Below are positions 1 through 7,986 of a stretch of DNA of 64,000 nt, piece by piece. Source of the DNA: Deltaproteobacteria bacterium HGW-Deltaproteobacteria-8 (lineage in GTDB: Bacteria; Desulfobacterota; Desulfovibrionia; Desulfovibrionales; Desulfovibrionaceae); NCBI GenBank assembly GCA_002840405.1, contig PHAR01000004.1, positions 284,239 to 348,238 on the forward strand. Reading direction: 5' to 3'. The position numbers and the translations under genes are program-made. The notes under the pieces were generated by a model. It saw nothing but the letters and a program-made list of their open reading frames with translations. It was not told the origin of the DNA and searched no databases. The first letter of the stretch is position 1, and the number at the start of each line of letters is the position of its first letter.

Positions 1-80
1 TTTACAGCATTTTGCAGTAAACCCTTGTTTTCTTTGGTGGAGACGAGGGGGATTGAACCCCTGGCCTATGCGTTGCGAAC
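1..80 (-). repeat. Left att copy: tRNA-Ala 3' half fragment with part of its terminator
   Basis: On the minus strand this is the 3' part of a tRNA gene: one side of the anticodon stem-loop, the T-arm, an acceptor 3' strand CGTCTCC, discriminator A and CCA (CCA complement at 34-36). Positions 1-30 are the distal part of the terminator hairpin that also follows the other two copies. Identity with the copies near 17.95 and 29.45 kb stops just after the anticodon loop (about position 79), where tyrosine integrases commonly cross over. The tRNA 5' half is absent here, so this is a displaced fragment marking the left end of island 1. Confidence 0.8.
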
Positions 81-222
81 CCTTCTGCCTAGCATTCCTG
101 ACTGAATCCTAACAAGCTTGATAACGCTTTATGCTCTATGATTACGCATGCTAATCTAGAGAGTTAAAGTGTCTTCAACCCATAGGCTGTTTGTTCAAAT
201 TTGACTGAATTTGACCTGCGTG

Positions 223-240
223 TTAGGAATAGGTTAGGAA
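223..240 (+). repeat. Putative integrase arm-type repeat, left end of island 1
   Basis: The 18-bp sequence TTAGGAATAGGTTAGGAA contains two direct TTAGGAA units. The same 18-mer (one mismatch in the right copy) recurs at 17,881-17,898 and 29,369-29,386, each time next to an att copy. A repeated short direct motif just inside both ends of an integrated element is typical of integrase arm-binding sites. The role is inferred; the repetition is seen directly. Confidence 0.55.
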
Positions 241-308
241 TTTGGAACGCTGGAAGCCTATGCGTAGCTTACGCAAACAGGCAAACGCGACACCTCAGGG
301 AGGCGGAA

Positions 309-1472
309 ATGGCAACAAAATACCACGTGGTGGACTCCGGGCGCTGGCCCGGCGTGTACAGCTACGAAAGCTCTGAGCGGCGTTTCCAGGGCAAGACTGA
401 CGTCTGCTATGTCGTTGCCTACCGGCTGGACCGCAAGCTGCGCTGGGAAAAGGTCGGCTGGAAATCCGAGGGCTACACGCCCCAGGTGGCAGCAGAAATT
501 CGCGCCGACCGCATGAAGCAGATTCGCCACGGCGAGGAGGTCAAGACCTCCAAGGAAATCCAGCAAGACAAGCGCCAGGCCAACCAGAGCATTGACGACA
601 TCGCCACGGCCTACTTTGAGGCCAAGAAGGGCGAACGCTGGCGGAACATCGACGAGAACCGCTACAAGAAGCACATCTCGCCTCTGCTGGGCCAGAAGAG
701 CGTCAGGACGCTCTGTAGCCTGGATGTGGCCAGGGTGAAACAAAACATGAAGGGGCTGTCCGCTGCGTCCATCTGGGGCGCTCTGGAGATACTGCGGCGC
801 GTGGTGAACTACGGGGCCAAGGTGGGCATGTGTCCGCGCTTGGCCTTTGTCATTGAGATGCCCAAGAAGGACAACGAGGTCGTGGAATATCTGGCCCCGG
901 AAGACGCCGCACGGCTCATGCGAGTGCTGGACGAATGGCCCACGCAAGACGCGCCTCGCATGCTTAAGCTGGCCATGTTCACAGGCATGCGCCGGGGCGA
1001 GATTTTCAAGCTCCAGGATCGCGACCTGGACTTTCGCGTAGGCTTTATCACCCTGCGCGCCCCCAAGGGTGGCAAGACCGCCTCGATTCCCATGAACCAG
1101 GTGGCGCGGGAGATACTTGAAGCACAGATCGAGCGCCGTAACGTACAGTGGCCGGACAGCACGCAAATCTTCCCCGGCAGGGGCGGCAGGCAGCGCACCG
1201 ACTGCAACGTGGTCGACCGCATCAAGGAAGCCGCTGGCCTGCCCGAGAGCTTCCGCATCTTCCACGGCCTGCGGCACCACTTTGCCGTGACCCTGGCCAA
1301 CTCCGGCAAGGTGCCCCTGGACATGATTGGTGAGCTTCTGACACACAAGAGCATGGCCATGACCAAGCGGTATGGCCAGTTCCTGCCGGGTACCCTGAAG
1401 AAGGCGGGAGATTTGGCGGCGGAGTTGATTATGGCCGAACTACCAGAGGTTGCTGAACTTGAGACAGCTTGA
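309..1472 (+). CDS. Tyrosine recombinase, island integrase
   Basis: Phage-type integrase of 387 residues that would catalyse site-specific insertion and excision at the adjacent tRNA site. Catalytic residues can be seen in family order: Arg228 in TGMRRGE, His319 and Arg322 in HGLRHH, His346 in LTHKS and the nucleophile Tyr355 in KRYGQF. The N-terminal half holds an arm-binding region and a SAM-like core-binding domain. I chose the ATG at 309 because AGGGAGGCGG lies 5-10 bases upstream; an in-frame extension back to 201 has no ribosome-binding site and would overlap the arm repeat. It lies about 230 bp inside the left att copy, the usual place for an island integrase. Confidence 0.93.
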   Translation: MATKYHVVDSGRWPGVYSYESSERRFQGKTDVCYVVAYRLDRKLRWEKVGWKSEGYTPQVAAEIRADRMKQIRHGEEVKTSKEIQQDKRQANQSIDDIATAYFEAKKGERWRNIDENRYKKHISPLLGQKSVRTLCSLDVARVKQNMKGLSAASIWGALEILRRVVNYGAKVGMCPRLAFVIEMPKKDNEVVEYLAPEDAARLMRVLDEWPTQDAPRMLKLAMFTGMRRGEIFKLQDRDLDFRVGFITLRAPKGGKTASIPMNQVAREILEAQIERRNVQWPDSTQIFPGRGGRQRTDCNVVDRIKEAAGLPESFRIFHGLRHHFAVTLANSGKVPLDMIGELLTHKSMAMTKRYGQFLPGTLKKAGDLAAELIMAELPEVAELETA

Positions 1473-1521
1473 TACCAATGCATATGTATTTGTTAAATAC
1501 TTCGGACTAGCGAGGCGCCAA

Positions 1522-2490
1522 ATGAAACGTGCATACGAATGGCTACTGCAGCAATTAAGGCTGGGAAGGATTCAAGAAGCGTTCGCAGTGACCATCGCTA
1601 TATCTGTTATGTTTATTTTTTCTTTGGCTTGTACGTATATAATGCAGATCGCATTAAAAAATGGTGCAAGTACGAAAGAAATATTCAGCATTCCTTTAAT
1701 GTTCATAGTCGCTGGGTTAGCTTTTGCAAAATATATTTCAGTCAATGTGTTTCGCCTTGCGATTACGATATACTCAGATGTTGACTTTGGTATTAGATTC
1801 GATGCAGGCGTGAAACTTTTGAATATAACATCAACAGATGATATGCTTTCATTAATTCAAAAGCATAAAATTGGGATTTACATATCAAGAGATGAACTAG
1901 AATCGGAATTTCTAACAAACGTAAAGGGGAAATATAACCACTTATTTTATGAAATTATGCAGAGTAAAGATTATATTCTTAAGTATATTAGCAAGAACCG
2001 TGTATTTTTTAAGAAGTCAGATTTTGAATTTGCAACAGCAGCTTATCAGAATATCCCACAGGAATATTCAAGTAATGTTTCTAAAGATATTGACGCTATA
2101 AGAGATAACAATAATGCGCTCATACTAGATAACGCAAAGATCTCATCTGAACTTAAAGAAGAAAAACGGCTTCATTGTTTGGCTAAAAATCGTGAAGATA
2201 CAGCTAGGGAGAGGAAAAGTATTGACTTGAAATTGTTTCAACTTGCAGTATGTGTAGCTGCAAGACTTGGAATGAACCATTCAAAAGGAATAAAACTTAC
2301 AAAGACACAAGTCAGGGTAATGATTGCCAATACTCTTAATCGTGATGATGAGTTTGTTGGGTTGAGGGAATCGGCAGAGGCTGAGTCCAAAGCTTTTGCT
2401 AAACGTGTACGGGATGGGTTGCCTAGCGAGATGGTAAACACCAGTGGAGCGCCCAAACAACCGTGTGGGTCTGATCCCCAAAACATCTAA
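1522..2490 (+). CDS. Hypothetical membrane protein with cytoplasmic tail
   Basis: No family is recognised. The 322-residue protein has two hydrophobic segments near the N-terminus (roughly residues 20-42 and 54-75) and then a long charged region of mixed helix with a Lys/Glu-rich stretch. The ATG at 1522 (MKRAYEW) is a reasonable start; an in-frame ATG at 1450 would overlap the integrase end by 23 bp. The gene is clearly AT-rich beside the GC-rich integrase, which suggests separately acquired cargo. A strong terminator follows. A membrane anchor plus soluble tail behind an integrase could be a defence or immunity gene, but nothing in the sequence proves it. Confidence 0.6.
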   Translation: MKRAYEWLLQQLRLGRIQEAFAVTIAISVMFIFSLACTYIMQIALKNGASTKEIFSIPLMFIVAGLAFAKYISVNVFRLAITIYSDVDFGIRFDAGVKLLNITSTDDMLSLIQKHKIGIYISRDELESEFLTNVKGKYNHLFYEIMQSKDYILKYISKNRVFFKKSDFEFATAAYQNIPQEYSSNVSKDIDAIRDNNNALILDNAKISSELKEEKRLHCLAKNREDTARERKSIDLKLFQLAVCVAARLGMNHSKGIKLTKTQVRVMIANTLNRDDEFVGLRESAEAESKAFAKRVRDGLPSEMVNTSGAPKQPCGSDPQNI

Positions 2491-2543
2491 TTTGTCGCTA
2501 ACGTAGACGTCGCGATCAGACTGTAATCGCAAATCTTTTTCAG

Positions 2544-2580
2544 AAAACCTCCCTCCCCTGCATCAGGGGAGGGAGGTTTT
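2544..2580 (+). terminator. Strong Rho-independent-type terminator
   Basis: A perfect 16-bp inverted repeat, AAAACCTCCCTCCCCT (2544-2559), loop GCATC, complement 2565-2580, ends in TTTT on the plus strand. The A-run on the other arm makes it potentially bidirectional. It closes the transcript of the membrane-protein gene. The rest of 2491-2695 shows no gene. Confidence 0.85.
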
Positions 2581-2695
2581 CTATTAAGCGGCCCAGAGCA
2601 GCCAATAGACTATTTCGCCTACCCCCAAATATAACGTGATCTCACTGCAAACAATCTAGTGCTAGCACGTCAACCTTTACCAAATGGAGGGACAT

Positions 2696-2947
2696 ATGTC
2701 TTCCCAAAAGCTCACCACCAAAGAAGCTGCTGCTTATCTCCGCCTTCAGCCTTGTACACTTGAGGCCTGGCGGTGCCACGGGCGCGGACCCAAGTTCCAA
2801 AAAATTGGAGGACGGAGGGTCTTGTACGATTTTGCCGATCTCATTGAATTTGCACGTGATTGTACCGTATTGACTTCGGACACCTGCCCCAGCCTTGCGA
2901 AATCCGCAATGGCCTCCAACTCTGGTCGCGGGGGCGGATCAAAGTGA
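2696..2947 (+). CDS. Small AlpA/excisionase-type helix-turn-helix protein
   Basis: An 83-residue DNA-binding protein of the MerR-like excisionase (AlpA) type. The core LTTKEAAAYLRLQPCTLEAWRCHGRGPKFQKIGGRRVLYD is the usual pattern of an HTH followed by a small wing that ends in R-x-hydrophobic-Y-x-x-x-D. The ATG at 2696 is preferred because GGAGGG sits 5 bases upstream; the ATG at 2684 lies inside that signal. Such proteins control integrase expression or excision, or act as small replication regulators on plasmids. The stop overlaps the next GTG by four bases (GTGA), so the two HTH genes are translationally coupled. Confidence 0.75.
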   Translation: MSSQKLTTKEAAAYLRLQPCTLEAWRCHGRGPKFQKIGGRRVLYDFADLIEFARDCTVLTSDTCPSLAKSAMASNSGRGGGSK

Positions 2948-3219
2948 AGCAGAATCGCGCTAAATCCAAGAAGGTCAAGATACCCACGTCCACCATTCCG
3001 GCCCTTTCACCTTCGGAACCCCACGACAAACTTCTTACCGAAAAACAAGCGGCCCCCATTGTCGGTTTCACCGTCCGCACCTTGCAGCAAAGGCGTTATA
3101 TGCGCCTCCCCCCTGACTATGTTCGACTACCGGGCACATGCTCAATCAGATACCGGCTGAGCGTCCTGTTGGCGTACGTTGAGCAGGGCGTTCAACGTCT
3201 CGCTGAGGGAGTATTATGA
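2944..3219 (+). CDS. Second small HTH (AlpA-like) protein
   Basis: A 91-residue basic protein starting at GTG 2944, overlapping the previous stop. A Lys/Pro-rich N-terminus is followed by LLTEKQAAPIVGFTVRTLQQRRYMRLPPDYVRLPG and a wing-like segment SIRYRLSVLLAYVEQG. That is again the MerR-like HTH layout, divergent from the neighbour. It overlaps the next gene by ATGA at 3216-3219, so three genes form one translationally coupled unit: HTH, HTH, helicase-like protein. One of these HTH proteins may bind the iterons of this element; that is inference from context. Confidence 0.6.
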   Translation: MKQNRAKSKKVKIPTSTIPALSPSEPHDKLLTEKQAAPIVGFTVRTLQQRRYMRLPPDYVRLPGTCSIRYRLSVLLAYVEQGVQRLAEGVL

Positions 3220-5099
3220 AAGAAAATGAAACGGCCCTGGAGGTGTTGCCAGACACCTCGCAGGGCCAAAACCAAAGCGATTCACCAAATAGACAGATAG
3301 CCCCGGCTCTCGAAGAAGGCAATGAAGCTGAATGTAACGAGAACCAATCAACCCAGCCCCCCGTGGTTGTCCCTGGAAGTAACTTGTTCCTTTCACGGCC
3401 TGACGGCGTCTACTACCGTGAACCGAGCAAAAATGGTGACGAGCGGACTCCGGTTTGGCTGTGCTCGCCATTGCAAGTGGTCGCGCAGACACGAGACGCT
3501 TCCGGCGGATGGGGCCTCTACTTGGCCGTGCAAGACCCACTTGGAGAGACCCACCAATGGGCAATGCCCAGGAGCATGATGGGGGGAAACGGGACAGCCT
3601 ACAGAGAAGAGCTTCTGCGAATGGGCCTCAGACTTGGGTACAATGGAAACAAGAGGCTGTACGAATATCTCATGTCCGCCTCCCCCGAGCGATTGATGCG
3701 CTGTGTCTCCAGCACTGGCTGGCATGATGGGCGCTTCGTTTTGCCAGACATCACGTATGGCCCCCAAGTCGGCGAAGAGATCATCATTCAAGGCTCATCA
3801 TCCGAAACCCCCTTCCGCACTCAAGGGTCACTCGAAGGGTGGCAAGATCAGATTGGCCGCTTATGCGAAGGCAACTCCCGGCTGGCGCTCGCCGTGTCCG
3901 CAGCCTTTGCAGGCCCACTCCTCCACCTGTTTGGCCATGAATCAGGCGGATTCCACTTCACGGGCAATTCGAGTGTAGGAAAAAGCACGCTATTGATGGT
4001 CGCTGGAAGCGTATGCGGCGGGGGTGGTCAATCCGGCTTTGTTCGGACCTGGCGAACCACAGATAATTCACTGGAGGCTGTCGCACCGGCGCACAACGAT
4101 GCGCTCCTTTGCCTTGATGAAATCGGGCAGGTGGCCCCGAGCGCAGCGGCAGGTATTGCCTACATGCTTGCCAACGGCCAGGGCAAAGGGCGGGCACGGA
4201 AGGATGGATCTTCACGCCTTATGCACTCTTGGCGGGTCATTTTCCTCAGCACGGGGGAACTCAAGTTTGAGCAGAAGGTACGAGAGGAAAAGAACCAGCG
4301 GTTCATGGCAGGACAATCCGTTCGCGTGGTAGACATCCCCGCCGATGCCGGGGCAAGAATAGGCGCTTTCGAAAACCTTCACGGTTTTAGAGACGGCAAG
4401 GCGTTCTCCGAACATCTCAACCGGGCAGCGTTGGCCTACTATGGGCTCCCCTTTCGGCGATACCTTGAACTGCTCACGACCGACCGAGATCACTTCAAGG
4501 AAAAAGCAAGCGTGTGGCTCCGTCGCTTTGAGGCCGAGGCGTGCCCGCCCCATGCTGATGGCCAGGTCAAACGCGTTGCGAATCGTTTCGGTCTCCTTGC
4601 CGCAGCTGGCGAACTCGCGACCGAAATGGGCATACTCCCGTGGCAGTCTGGCTGTGCGCTCTGGGCTGCCAAACGTTGTTTTCAAGACTGGGTGACATCT
4701 CGCGGTGGCCTGGGTGCGGCGGAGAAATTTGCTGCTCTCGCCAGGGTCCGAGACTTCCTTGCTGCAAATGGCTCAAGCCGTTTTGAAAGCTGGGACAAAT
4801 CGAACGGCGAACGCATCGCAAACCGTGCGGGATATCGACGCCAAAAGGGGGAATCCGTCGAATACCTTGTGTATAACGGTCCTTTCAAAAATGAGCTTTG
4901 CGCGGGAGGGGATCATTTGGCTATTGCGCAATATCTGTTGGAGCGGAGACACCTAATCCCCGGCGAAAATGGCAACCTGGCCAAAGGTCATAATCTCCAA
5001 CAGGAGGGAACGACCACTCGCTTTTTCACAATCAAGGCCTCGATCTTCGCAGATGATTTTGACGACCTCACCTGTAAAGTGGAGCAAGAACTCGTGTAA
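3216..5099 (+). CDS. DUF927-type helicase/primase-associated ATPase
   Basis: A 627-residue protein whose central and C-terminal part matches the DUF927 family found in mobile elements. Walker A is GNSSVGKST (about residues 250-258) and Walker B is ALLCLDE (296-302), followed by a sensor-like segment VIFLSTGE near 341. The first 50 residues look disordered. DUF927 proteins are superfamily-3-like ATPases associated with phage and plasmid replication. Here it sits in a coupled operon with two HTH proteins and converges on a relaxase-Toprim gene, which supports a replication helicase role. The start at 3216 follows GAGGGA and overlaps the upstream stop. Confidence 0.8.
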   Translation: MKENETALEVLPDTSQGQNQSDSPNRQIAPALEEGNEAECNENQSTQPPVVVPGSNLFLSRPDGVYYREPSKNGDERTPVWLCSPLQVVAQTRDASGGWGLYLAVQDPLGETHQWAMPRSMMGGNGTAYREELLRMGLRLGYNGNKRLYEYLMSASPERLMRCVSSTGWHDGRFVLPDITYGPQVGEEIIIQGSSSETPFRTQGSLEGWQDQIGRLCEGNSRLALAVSAAFAGPLLHLFGHESGGFHFTGNSSVGKSTLLMVAGSVCGGGGQSGFVRTWRTTDNSLEAVAPAHNDALLCLDEIGQVAPSAAAGIAYMLANGQGKGRARKDGSSRLMHSWRVIFLSTGELKFEQKVREEKNQRFMAGQSVRVVDIPADAGARIGAFENLHGFRDGKAFSEHLNRAALAYYGLPFRRYLELLTTDRDHFKEKASVWLRRFEAEACPPHADGQVKRVANRFGLLAAAGELATEMGILPWQSGCALWAAKRCFQDWVTSRGGLGAAEKFAALARVRDFLAANGSSRFESWDKSNGERIANRAGYRRQKGESVEYLVYNGPFKNELCAGGDHLAIAQYLLERRHLIPGENGNLAKGHNLQQEGTTTRFFTIKASIFADDFDDLTCKVEQELV

Positions 5100-5267
5100 C
5101 CACGTAACCATGCACGAGCGCAAGGCTTTTAGATGAAGAAGCCTGTAGGAAGGAAGTAACCGTGTAACAAAACCGACGATGGAGGTTACTTGGTTACTTC
5201 TTTCCTACAAGTTCTGTAACCGCTTAAGGCTAGAGCAATCATGAGTTACATCGGTTACAAAGGTTAC
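5096..5267. repeat. GTAACC/GGTTAC hexamer cluster, possible origin element
   Basis: Ten copies of GTAACC or its complement, eight perfect, lie in 172 bp: 5096, 5104, 5156, 5164 (GTAACA), 5184, 5192, 5216, 5244 (AGTTAC), 5253 and 5262. Several are paired at exactly 8-bp or 9-bp spacing. The pair at 5156/5164 reads GTAACC and the pair at 5184/5192 reads GGTTAC, so they face each other around a 14-bp centre. The cluster lies between two convergent genes, where no promoter is expected, so a protein-binding array for replication or for priming on single-stranded DNA is a plausible reading. Confidence 0.6.
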
Positions 5268-7069
5268 ATTCCTCTCCCTCTTCCCCGGCTTCTGCCTCTG
5301 ACGGGCTCTGGAAGCTCTGCTTTCCGTGTCGTGGCCTTCCGCTCAAGGCGTAGCCGCAGCCGCTCGTTCCAATCCTTCCCCTCATCCGGCGTCGCACGTC
5401 TGGCTTCCGGGTACTGCTGCCAGATGCGCCTTGCCTGTTCATCGCCTGCGGCATCTTTATCATGCGCGAGCTTCACTTCTTTGCCGTCCAGATAAGTCTT
5501 AAGGCGCTCCACGGGCATATTACCGCCCGTTGCCAGAATTGTGCTCTCCGGCAGCCACAGCTTCAGGCTGAGGGCATCAATCGGCCCTTCTGTCACATAT
5601 ACCTTGTTGTCAGTGCCCGGCAGGACAAAGGGCAATCCCCCTTGTCCCAAGGTCTGCTTGAACGGTTGTTCCCCGGTTCCTCGCTTGAACACACCAGAGC
5701 CCTTGTCACGCGCAAAGACGCAGTTGCTCCGATTGTCGCTGAACACGAGCCCTTGCTCATGTGCCCCGTCCACGATGCGGGCGGGAATCTTGCGCACCTC
5801 GCAGAGATAGTGCCGCGCACGCTCCCAAGTATGCTCCACAGCTTCGGGCATGCGAAATGGCTCATGAACCGCAGCCTCAGTGATTTTTGCGGCACGCTGT
5901 GGTGCAAACCTCACAAAGTCTTCCGCCAAGCTGCTGGAAGCCTCCCCCTCGCCAAACACCTCGGCCAGGTCTCGCACGGCGAGCTTGAACTCATCCTGCT
6001 TGTAGTCCGAAAGGTACATGACGAGGTTGATTGGCCCCTTGCTGCCCTTGCCGGTGGAGTTGTCCACCCAAAGCGAGTCTGTCACGCCGATATTCATGCC
6101 ATCTGGCAGTATGAACTTGCGGCTCTTGTAATTCGGTTTGCTGTCTGGTGCCTCCTGCCCCCCATACATGCGCTTCAGCACCTCGCACGGGTCGATGCCG
6201 CGCATTTTGTCGGCCTGTCTGCGCAGCTCGTCGCGCTCCTTGCTTAGGGCGGAGTTGGCTTGACGTAATTCCTCGGACTGTTTCTTGAGCATGGCATTCT
6301 CTTTGGCCAGGGCTTGCACAACGGGCACGGCCATTTCCCGCTGGGCCTTGGCGGCAGTCTCCGCCGTGGCGATTGCATAGTCTTGGAGCTTGGAGTCAGA
6401 GATACGGACGAGCTTTCCGGGCATTTCCGGCAGATCAACGCCCGTCAGTTTGGGTAACTCCGGTGCGTTCTCGCCCTGGGTAAGGGCATAGAATTTGGAA
6501 ACCTCTTGGTGCTTGGCGCGGGAGCCCTCCAAGCCCCGTTGGATACCCAACGGAGCCACGGCATTGGCATAGTCAGTTTGAAGCTCTGACAAGGTTCGGC
6601 GGGTTCCGCCGAACAGGGCGCGGCAATTGAGCTTGCCGGTATCGTTCAAGGGCACAAGCACGAACTGGATATGCGGGGTGGCCTCGTCGAGGTGCAAGAC
6701 TGCGCTGACAACCCGGTCGCCGTATTTCCGCTCAAGCCATTGCCTGGATACTTCCGCCCAATCCTCAAGGCGCATTGGGTCGTAGACTCCCGGCTCATGG
6801 ACCCTGCCTGGCCGAAAGTACTCGGGGCTGGCAGACAGAATGCCTTCAACAGCAAGGACGGCATTCTTGCGAATGGTCTGCTCGCCAATGCGTTCCCTGA
6901 CGGCCTGGGCCAAGTCGAGTCCCGGCTCGCCGACCACGAAGCGGTTTGCTTTCAGCCGCTCCGGGTCGGCATTTGGGGTCTCGCGCTTGCGGGAATTGTG
7001 CTCACCCGCTCCGCCTATTGCTCCCCATGATTTGAGCTTAGCGATGCGCAGGACTGTGTAAGCTGGCAT
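5264..7069 (-). CDS. MobV-family relaxase fused to a Toprim (primase-type) domain
   Basis: A 601-residue two-part protein. Residues 1-230 match Mob/Pre (MobV) relaxases: an N-terminal AYTVLRIAKLKSWGAIGGAG, H24-N-S-R as in the motif whose His is the nicking nucleophile of MobM, and HLDEATPHIQ at 126-135 in the metal-binding position (last residue Gln rather than His). A coiled region covers about 230-290. A CHC2/DUF3991-like segment is followed by a Toprim core with Glu494 in VTEGPIDAL and Asp537/Asp539 in HDKDAAGD. The protein would nick oriT and prime synthesis after transfer, a layout that parallels the IncQ MobA-RepB fusion by convergence. The C-terminus is an Arg/Gly tail. Confidence 0.85.
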   Translation of the reverse strand: MPAYTVLRIAKLKSWGAIGGAGEHNSRKRETPNADPERLKANRFVVGEPGLDLAQAVRERIGEQTIRKNAVLAVEGILSASPEYFRPGRVHEPGVYDPMRLEDWAEVSRQWLERKYGDRVVSAVLHLDEATPHIQFVLVPLNDTGKLNCRALFGGTRRTLSELQTDYANAVAPLGIQRGLEGSRAKHQEVSKFYALTQGENAPELPKLTGVDLPEMPGKLVRISDSKLQDYAIATAETAAKAQREMAVPVVQALAKENAMLKKQSEELRQANSALSKERDELRRQADKMRGIDPCEVLKRMYGGQEAPDSKPNYKSRKFILPDGMNIGVTDSLWVDNSTGKGSKGPINLVMYLSDYKQDEFKLAVRDLAEVFGEGEASSSLAEDFVRFAPQRAAKITEAAVHEPFRMPEAVEHTWERARHYLCEVRKIPARIVDGAHEQGLVFSDNRSNCVFARDKGSGVFKRGTGEQPFKQTLGQGGLPFVLPGTDNKVYVTEGPIDALSLKLWLPESTILATGGNMPVERLKTYLDGKEVKLAHDKDAAGDEQARRIWQQYPEARRATPDEGKDWNERLRLRLERKATTRKAELPEPVRGRSRGRGRGM

Positions 7070-7071
7070 GG

Positions 7072-7407
7072 CTACATGGGATTTCTGAGGAACTCAGCCG
7101 CCAACCAAGCCGCCCGCCCCTTCTTGTTCTTCCCAATCGTGAGGCGGTAGAGGCCCCCTTCGAGCCCTTCTTCTGAGAAATCAATTTCCCCGTCTTTCGG
7201 GGTGTAGTGCTTGCCATCCTCACGGAACGCACTCACGCGGAAACGCTCGCCCGTCTCGGGGACGGTGAAAAAGCATTGTAGGTTAATGCTCTTGCCCCAG
7301 ACCTTGAAATCAAGCACTGCCTCAAACTCTCCGATGACGGGTTCATAGGCATAGTCACGGGGCTCAAGTCCCAACTCCACGGCCTGGTCATAGGTAAAAG
7401 CTCTCAT
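7072..7407 (-). CDS. Hypothetical protein upstream of the relaxase
   Basis: A 111-residue protein starting at an ATG behind a good GGAGG signal (minus strand, about 7413-7418). It ends 2 bp before the relaxase start, so the two are co-transcribed. I do not recognise a family. It is mostly predicted beta structure (FEAVLDFKVWGKSINLQCFFTVPETGERFRVSAF) and ends with a basic helical segment. The position just upstream of a mob gene is where accessory relaxosome proteins are found, but it has no clear ribbon-helix-helix or other DNA-binding motif. Confidence 0.65.
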   Translation of the reverse strand: MRAFTYDQAVELGLEPRDYAYEPVIGEFEAVLDFKVWGKSINLQCFFTVPETGERFRVSAFREDGKHYTPKDGEIDFSEEGLEGGLYRLTIGKNKKGRAAWLAAEFLRNPM

Positions 7408-7438
7408 GCGTCCTCCATTTCCTACAGGTTAAAATCTC

Positions 7439-7507
7439 CATGCCGGAGGCATGCCCCGCGAAGCGGGCGAACAGAACAATTGCGGAGCAATTGTGGAGTG
7501 AGTCCAC
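7439..7507. other. Run of four small hairpins, oriT candidate
   Basis: Four adjacent inverted repeats: CATGCC-GGA-GGCATG (7439-7453), CCCGC-GAA-GCGGG (7455-7467), ACAATTGC-GGA-GCAATTGT (7476-7494) and GTGGA-GTGAG-TCCAC (7493-7507). Three have a GNA-type triloop. They lie directly upstream of the two-gene mob operon on the minus strand, where MobV and IncQ-type systems place oriT. A leader attenuator is the other possibility. The following stretch 7508-7797 holds no gene; it contains two copies of GAAGGCGCAGA (about 7598 and 7631). Confidence 0.45.
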
Positions 7508-7797
7508 ATTTGCCTTTCGCACGTCCTATCTATGCCCTGGCGCAGGACAAATGGCGATGAAGCCTATTGAAGCACAGTGTAATGGGAGGTGGCGACATTG
7601 AAGGCGCAGAAGTCGTTAATGGTGGGAGATGAAGGCGCAGAGATGAGGGAGGTATACGCTACGAAATCATTCACGCTGTAGGCTTCGCATACATAGACGC
7701 CATTCCTGGCAAGCGATAATCAGGCACTATTTCTACCGCAACGCACTAAAAATACCGTTCACTGGCGATAAAATAAGACCTCTGGCGCAAATCCCTT

Positions 7798-7914
7798 GCG
7801 GTGTAGGAAGCGCCATTAACGGTGTAGGAAAGCTCAAAAGCGGTGTAGGAAACGTGGTTGGCGGTGTAGGAAAGGCAAATTGCGGTGTAGAAATGCCAAA
7901 AGGCGGTGTAGAAG
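7798..7914 (+). repeat. Six iterons of exact 21-bp period, probable replication origin
   Basis: The core GCGGTGTAGGAAA starts at 7798, 7819, 7840, 7861, 7882 and 7903, always 21 bp apart. Copies 1-4 are near-perfect; copies 5 and 6 lack one G (GCGGTGTAGAAA, GCGGTGTAGAAG). The 8 bp between cores vary. Phasing of exactly two helical turns is characteristic of plasmid iterons bound by a replication initiator on one face of the DNA. No classic Rep gene is adjacent, so the initiator could be one of the HTH proteins at 2.7-3.2 kb or may be missing. Confidence 0.8.
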
Positions 7915-7986
7915 CTTTTCTAACACGCGAATCGCCCGGCCCTTGTGTTCGGGCGCGCTCCTGGGGCATCCTTGCGAACTTTTTGG

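Noticed and set aside
258-1346. Long open frame antisense to the integrase
   Set aside because: It is a shadow of the integrase frame with no ribosome-binding site and low-complexity composition.
5264-7069. Plain DNA primase gene
   Set aside because: The N-terminal 230 residues carry MobV relaxase motifs (HNSR at 24-27 and HLDEATPHIQ), so it is a relaxase fusion.
7798-7914. CRISPR array
   Set aside because: The repeat is only 13 bp with 8-bp variable parts and a 21-bp period; CRISPR repeats and spacers are each much longer.
7733-7969. 78-codon minus-strand frame with a 7-residue FPTPL-like repeat
   Set aside because: The repeat is produced by the 21-bp iterons (21 bp equals seven codons). 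There is no ribosome-binding site and the DNA pattern is better explained as iterons.
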